Assembly (NCBI RefSeq): GCF_002018875.1
Contig: NZ_MVOL01000002.1
Coordinates: forward strand, 248,001-312,000
From: Pseudomonas sp. MF4836
GTDB taxonomy: Bacteria > Pseudomonadota > Gammaproteobacteria > Pseudomonadales > Pseudomonadaceae
Reading direction: 5' to 3'
DNA: 64,000 nucleotides
Part shown: positions 61,174 to 64,000 of the stretch, one piece after another
How positions within the stretch are numbered: position 1 is the first letter of the stretch
How the letters are laid out: the number at the start of each line of letters is the position of its first letter
Program-made: the position numbers and the translations under genes
The notes under the pieces: generated by a model
The model's database searches: none
Seen by the model: only the letters and a program-made list of their open reading frames with translations
What the model was told of the DNA's origin: nothing

Positions 61174-62835
61174 ATGAGCACTAGCACTTCGGCGGGTAGT
61201 TCCGCCGTCCAGCCAGCGTTCTTGTCCAAAGAACGCATCATCGCCAGGCCCGGTTTCAACCGCTGGCTGGTTCCACCGGCCGCCCTGGCCATCCACCTGT
61301 GCATCGGCATGGCCTATGGCTTTTCCGTGTTCTGGCTGCCGTTGTCCCAGGCCCTGGGCGTGACCGCCCCGGTGGCCTGTGCGCCTGACATGAGCTATAT
61401 CGCGCAGATCTTCTCGTCCCAGTGTGACTGGCCGATCTCCATGCTCGGCTGGATCTACACCCTGTTCTTCATCTTCCTCGGCTGCTCGGCAGCGATCTGG
61501 GGTGGCTGGCTGGAACGCGCCGGCCCGCGCAAGGCTGGGGTGGTCTCGGCACTGTGCTGGTGCGGCGGCCTGCTGATTTCGGCGTTGGGCATCTATACCC
61601 ACCAGATCTGGCTGATGTGGCTCGGTTCCGGAGTGATTGGCGGCATCGGCCTGGGCCTGGGCTACATCTCGCCGGTGTCGACCCTGATCAAGTGGTTCCC
61701 GGACAAGCGCGGCATGGCCACCGGCATGGCGATCATGGGCTTTGGCGGCGGTGCCATGGTCGGTGCTCCGCTGGCCGCGGCGTTGATGGGTCACTTTGCC
61801 TCGCCGACCGGCGTCGGTGTATGGCAGAGCTTTCTGGTAATGGCGGCGATCTACTTCGTGTTCATGCTGGCCGGCGCCCTGTCGTACCGCGTTCCGCCGA
61901 CCGGCTGGAAGCCTGAGGGCTGGACCCCGCCGGCGAAGCGAGCCGCCAACGCGATGATTACCCATCGCCATGTGCACGTGAGCGTGGCCTGGAAAACCCC
62001 GCAGTTCCGCCTGGTATGGCTGGTGCTGTGCCTGAACGTCTCGGCCGGTATCGGCATCCTCGGCATGGCTTCGCCGCTGTTGCAGGAAGTGTTCGGCGGC
62101 AAGTTGCTGGGCAATGGCTTGTCGTTCGGCCAACTGGATACCGCGCAAAAGGCGTCGATTGCGGCAATCGCCGCGGGCTTCACCGGTTTGTTGAGCCTGT
62201 TCAACATCGGCGGCCGCTTCTTCTGGGCCTCGTTCTCCGACTACCTGGGGCGTAAAAATACCTATTTCGTGTTCTTCGCCCTGGGCTTTGCCCTGTACGC
62301 GCTGATTCCGAACCTGGGCCACCTGGGCAATATCGCGCTGTTCGTGGCGGCGTTCTGCATCATCCTGTCGATGTACGGCGGCGGTTTTGCCACGGTGCCG
62401 GCCTACCTGGCGGACCTGTTCGGCACGCAGATGGTCGGCGCGATCCATGGTCGGCTGCTGACGGCCTGGGCTGCTGCCGGCGTGCTGGGCCCGGTGCTGG
62501 TGAACTACCTGCGTGAGTACCAGTTGAGCATCGGCGTCGAGCGCGCCGCCGCCTATGACATCACCCTGTACATCCTCGCCGGCCTGCTGGTGCTGGGTTT
62601 CCTGTGCAACCTGCTGGTACGCCCGGTGGCGGACAAGTACTTCATGACCGACGCGCAACTGGCGGCCGAGCAGGCACTGGGGCATGACAAGGGCGCCGAC
62701 AGCAGCACCATGCTGGAGTGGAAGGCGTCGGCGTCGAGCCTGCCGCTGGTGATCGTGGCCTGGCTGGTGGTGGGTATTCCGCTGGCGTGGGGCGTGTGGG
62801 TCACCCTGCAAAAAACGGCGGTGCTGTTCCGCTAG
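61174..62835 (+). CDS. OFA-family MFS transporter (oxalate:formate antiporter type)
   Basis: 553 aa from ATG 61174, preceded by GGGGGAAT. Twelve predicted membrane helices, with the signature GGIGLGLGYISPVSTLIKWF in the middle and FPDKRGMATGMAIMGFGGGA in the OFA pattern. The N-terminal periplasmic loop with several Cys (VACAPDMSYIAQIFSSQCDW) is longer than in OxlT. It moves a small mono- or dicarboxylate; substrate not certain. The fds operon is 50 kb away and need not be related. Confidence 0.85.
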   Translation: MSTSTSAGSSAVQPAFLSKERIIARPGFNRWLVPPAALAIHLCIGMAYGFSVFWLPLSQALGVTAPVACAPDMSYIAQIFSSQCDWPISMLGWIYTLFFIFLGCSAAIWGGWLERAGPRKAGVVSALCWCGGLLISALGIYTHQIWLMWLGSGVIGGIGLGLGYISPVSTLIKWFPDKRGMATGMAIMGFGGGAMVGAPLAAALMGHFASPTGVGVWQSFLVMAAIYFVFMLAGALSYRVPPTGWKPEGWTPPAKRAANAMITHRHVHVSVAWKTPQFRLVWLVLCLNVSAGIGILGMASPLLQEVFGGKLLGNGLSFGQLDTAQKASIAAIAAGFTGLLSLFNIGGRFFWASFSDYLGRKNTYFVFFALGFALYALIPNLGHLGNIALFVAAFCIILSMYGGGFATVPAYLADLFGTQMVGAIHGRLLTAWAAAGVLGPVLVNYLREYQLSIGVERAAAYDITLYILAGLLVLGFLCNLLVRPVADKYFMTDAQLAAEQALGHDKGADSSTMLEWKASASSLPLVIVAWLVVGIPLAWGVWVTLQKTAVLFR

Positions 62836-62851
62836 GCCTCGGCCTGATGCA

Positions 62852-62890
62852 CAAAAAGCCGGTGCGTGATCTTCACGCGCCGGCTTTTTG
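62852..62890 (+). terminator. Rho-independent terminator of the MFS gene
   Basis: CAAAAAGCCGGTGCGTGA pairs perfectly with TCACGCGCCGGCTTTTTG except for one G-T position; the T-run supports termination 16 bp past the stop. Confidence 0.88.
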
Positions 62891-63055
62891 CCGTGTGGGC
62901 CGGGCCAATGTCCGTTCGGCTGGCTTGTCATGACAGGTATAGCCCCGCAGCCATTGGCTCGCGCCCGTCAGGATATTGTCCGGCATGTTTCTGTTTGGCG
63001 GCCGTCGGGCCTATAATGGTCGCCTTTTTCGCCCAATGATTTTGCGGAGCTGGTG

Positions 63056-63649
63056 ATGGCCGAACGTAAGGCGTCTGTCGAGCGCGACACTCTGGAAACC
63101 CAGATCAAAGCCTCGATCAACCTGGATGGCACCGGAAAGGCCCGATTTGATATCGGTGTTCCGTTCCTTGAGCACATGCTGGACCAGATCGCCCGTCACG
63201 GGCTGATCGACCTGGATATCGTCAGCAAAGGCGACCTGCATATCGATGACCACCACACCGTGGAAGACGTCGGTATCACCCTGGGCCAGGCGTTTGCCAA
63301 AGCCATCGGTGACAAGAAAGGCATCCGCCGCTATGGCCATGCCTATGTGCCGTTGGATGAAGCGCTGTCGCGCGTGGTGATCGACTTCTCCGGCCGCCCG
63401 GGCCTGCAGATGCACGTGCCCTACACCCGCGCCACCGTTGGCGGCTTCGACGTCGACCTGTTCCAGGAGTTCTTCCAGGGCTTCGTCAACCACGCCCTGG
63501 TCAGCCTGCACATTGACAACCTGCGTGGCACCAATACCCACCACCAGATCGAGACCGTGTTCAAGGCCTTCGGCCGTGCCCTGCGCATGGCGGTGGAACT
63601 GGATGAGCGCATGGCCGGGCAAATGCCCTCGACCAAGGGCGTCCTGTAA
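63056..63649 (+). CDS. hisB: Imidazoleglycerol-phosphate dehydratase
   Basis: 197 aa from ATG 63056 (a GTG at 63053 is an alternative). Catalyses a late step of histidine synthesis. Diagnostic motifs are the paired metal-binding [12 protein letters not shown] and [20 protein letters not shown], and [13 protein letters not shown]. It is the monofunctional form typical of Pseudomonas, lacking the phosphatase half of the E. coli enzyme. The hisH start overlaps its stop. Confidence 0.97.
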   Translation: MAERKASVERDTLETQIKASINLDGTGKARFDIGVPFLEHMLDQIARHGLIDLDIVSKGDLHIDDHHTVEDVGITLGQAFAKAIGDKKGIRRYGHAYVPLDEALSRVVIDFSGRPGLQMHVPYTRATVGGFDVDLFQEFFQGFVNHALVSLHIDNLRGTNTHHQIETVFKAFGRALRMAVELDERMAGQMPSTKGVL

Positions 63650-64000
63650 TGCAGACGGTCGCGGTTATCGATTACGGCATGGGCAACCTGCACTCGGTGG
63701 CCAAGGCCCTCGAGCACGTAGGGGCCGGCAAGGTGCTGATCACCAGCGATGCCGATGTGATTCGCGAAGCCGACCGGGTGGTGTTCCCCGGCGTTGGTGC
63801 GATTCGCGACTGCATGGCGGAGATCCGGCGCCTGGGTTTCGACTCGCTGGTGCGGGAAGTCAGCCAGGACCGTCCGTTCCTCGGCATTTGCGTGGGCATG
63901 CAAGCCCTGCTCGATCGCAGCGAAGAGAACGACGGCGTTGATTGCATCGGCCTGTTCCCGGGCCAGGTGAAGTTCTTCGGCAAGGGCCTGGTAGAAGACG
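63649..64000 (+). CDS. hisH: Imidazole glycerol phosphate synthase, glutaminase subunit (partial)
   Basis: Only the first 117 residues are in the window; the gene continues past 64000. ATG 63649 overlaps the hisB stop (TAATG). The class I amidotransferase motif [13 protein letters not shown] carries the catalytic Cys. The partner HisF gene is expected downstream, as in the usual hisBHAF cluster. Confidence 0.95.
   Translation, partial: MQTVAVIDYGMGNLHSVAKALEHVGAGKVLITSDADVIREADRVVFPGVGAIRDCMAEIRRLGFDSLVREVSQDRPFLGICVGMQALLDRSEENDGVDCIGLFPGQVKFFGKGLVED

Noticed and set aside
61153..62931. 592-aa frame antisense to the MFS gene
   Set aside because: A shadow of the transporter gene on the other strand; rich in Arg, Gln and His without a domain.

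Overview
The window is chromosomal DNA of a fluorescent-group Pseudomonas. This rests on the high GC coding background, the gene content (hisB-hisH, asmA-mutY-yggX, fdsGBAD, gabP, hisP/hisJ-type amino-acid transport), the compact tRNA genes and REP-type repeats. The species cannot be named from the sequence alone.

Layout. 1-4.2 kb is the end of an integrated island: an ICE-type tyrosine recombinase with an overlapping small gene, a MITE-like inverted-repeat element, a cluster of DnaA-box-like sites, and a P4-type integrase facing the 3' end of a tRNA-Thr. 4.4-10.4 kb holds a lipoprotein gene and the NAD-dependent molybdenum formate dehydrogenase operon fdsGBAD. 10.9-14.9 kb is a polyamine-type ABC importer. 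15.3-19.6 kb has a methyltransferase and a basic-amino-acid-type ABC importer. 20.2-28.6 kb has gabP behind a good sigma-54 promoter, two large paralogous DKNYY-type proteins flanking three small genes, and a stand-alone PchB-like chorismate mutase.

28.9-44.5 kb is the most unusual region: a two-partner secretion / contact-dependent inhibition locus. An outer-membrane transporter (CdiB type) is followed by a 2358-aa CdiA-like effector and its immunity gene. Behind them lies a roughly 6.5-kb low-GC graveyard of orphan toxin-tip/immunity modules: a frameshifted unknown toxin, an intact papain-like cysteine-protease toxin, a relic of the CdiA shaft, two versions of one toxin tail, a frameshifted toxin, a deaminase toxin broken at its HAE motif with a SUKH immunity gene, and a final interrupted toxin. 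Toxin reading frames are mostly broken; immunity frames survive more often. Many of these relics are too damaged to be seen as single open reading frames and were rebuilt by reading across frames. A SymE-like remnant closes the array.

45-56.6 kb is ordinary accessory Pseudomonas sequence: a lipoprotein, a DUF4272 protein, an M48 peptidase coupled to a DUF4034 protein, a LysR regulator divergent from an EamA exporter, a Fic protein, and a small gene behind a structured leader. 56.6-64 kb is conserved core: tRNA-Phe, the translationally coupled asmA-mutY-yggX operon, a PanZ-type acetyltransferase, an OFA-family MFS transporter, hisB and the start of hisH, which runs off the window.
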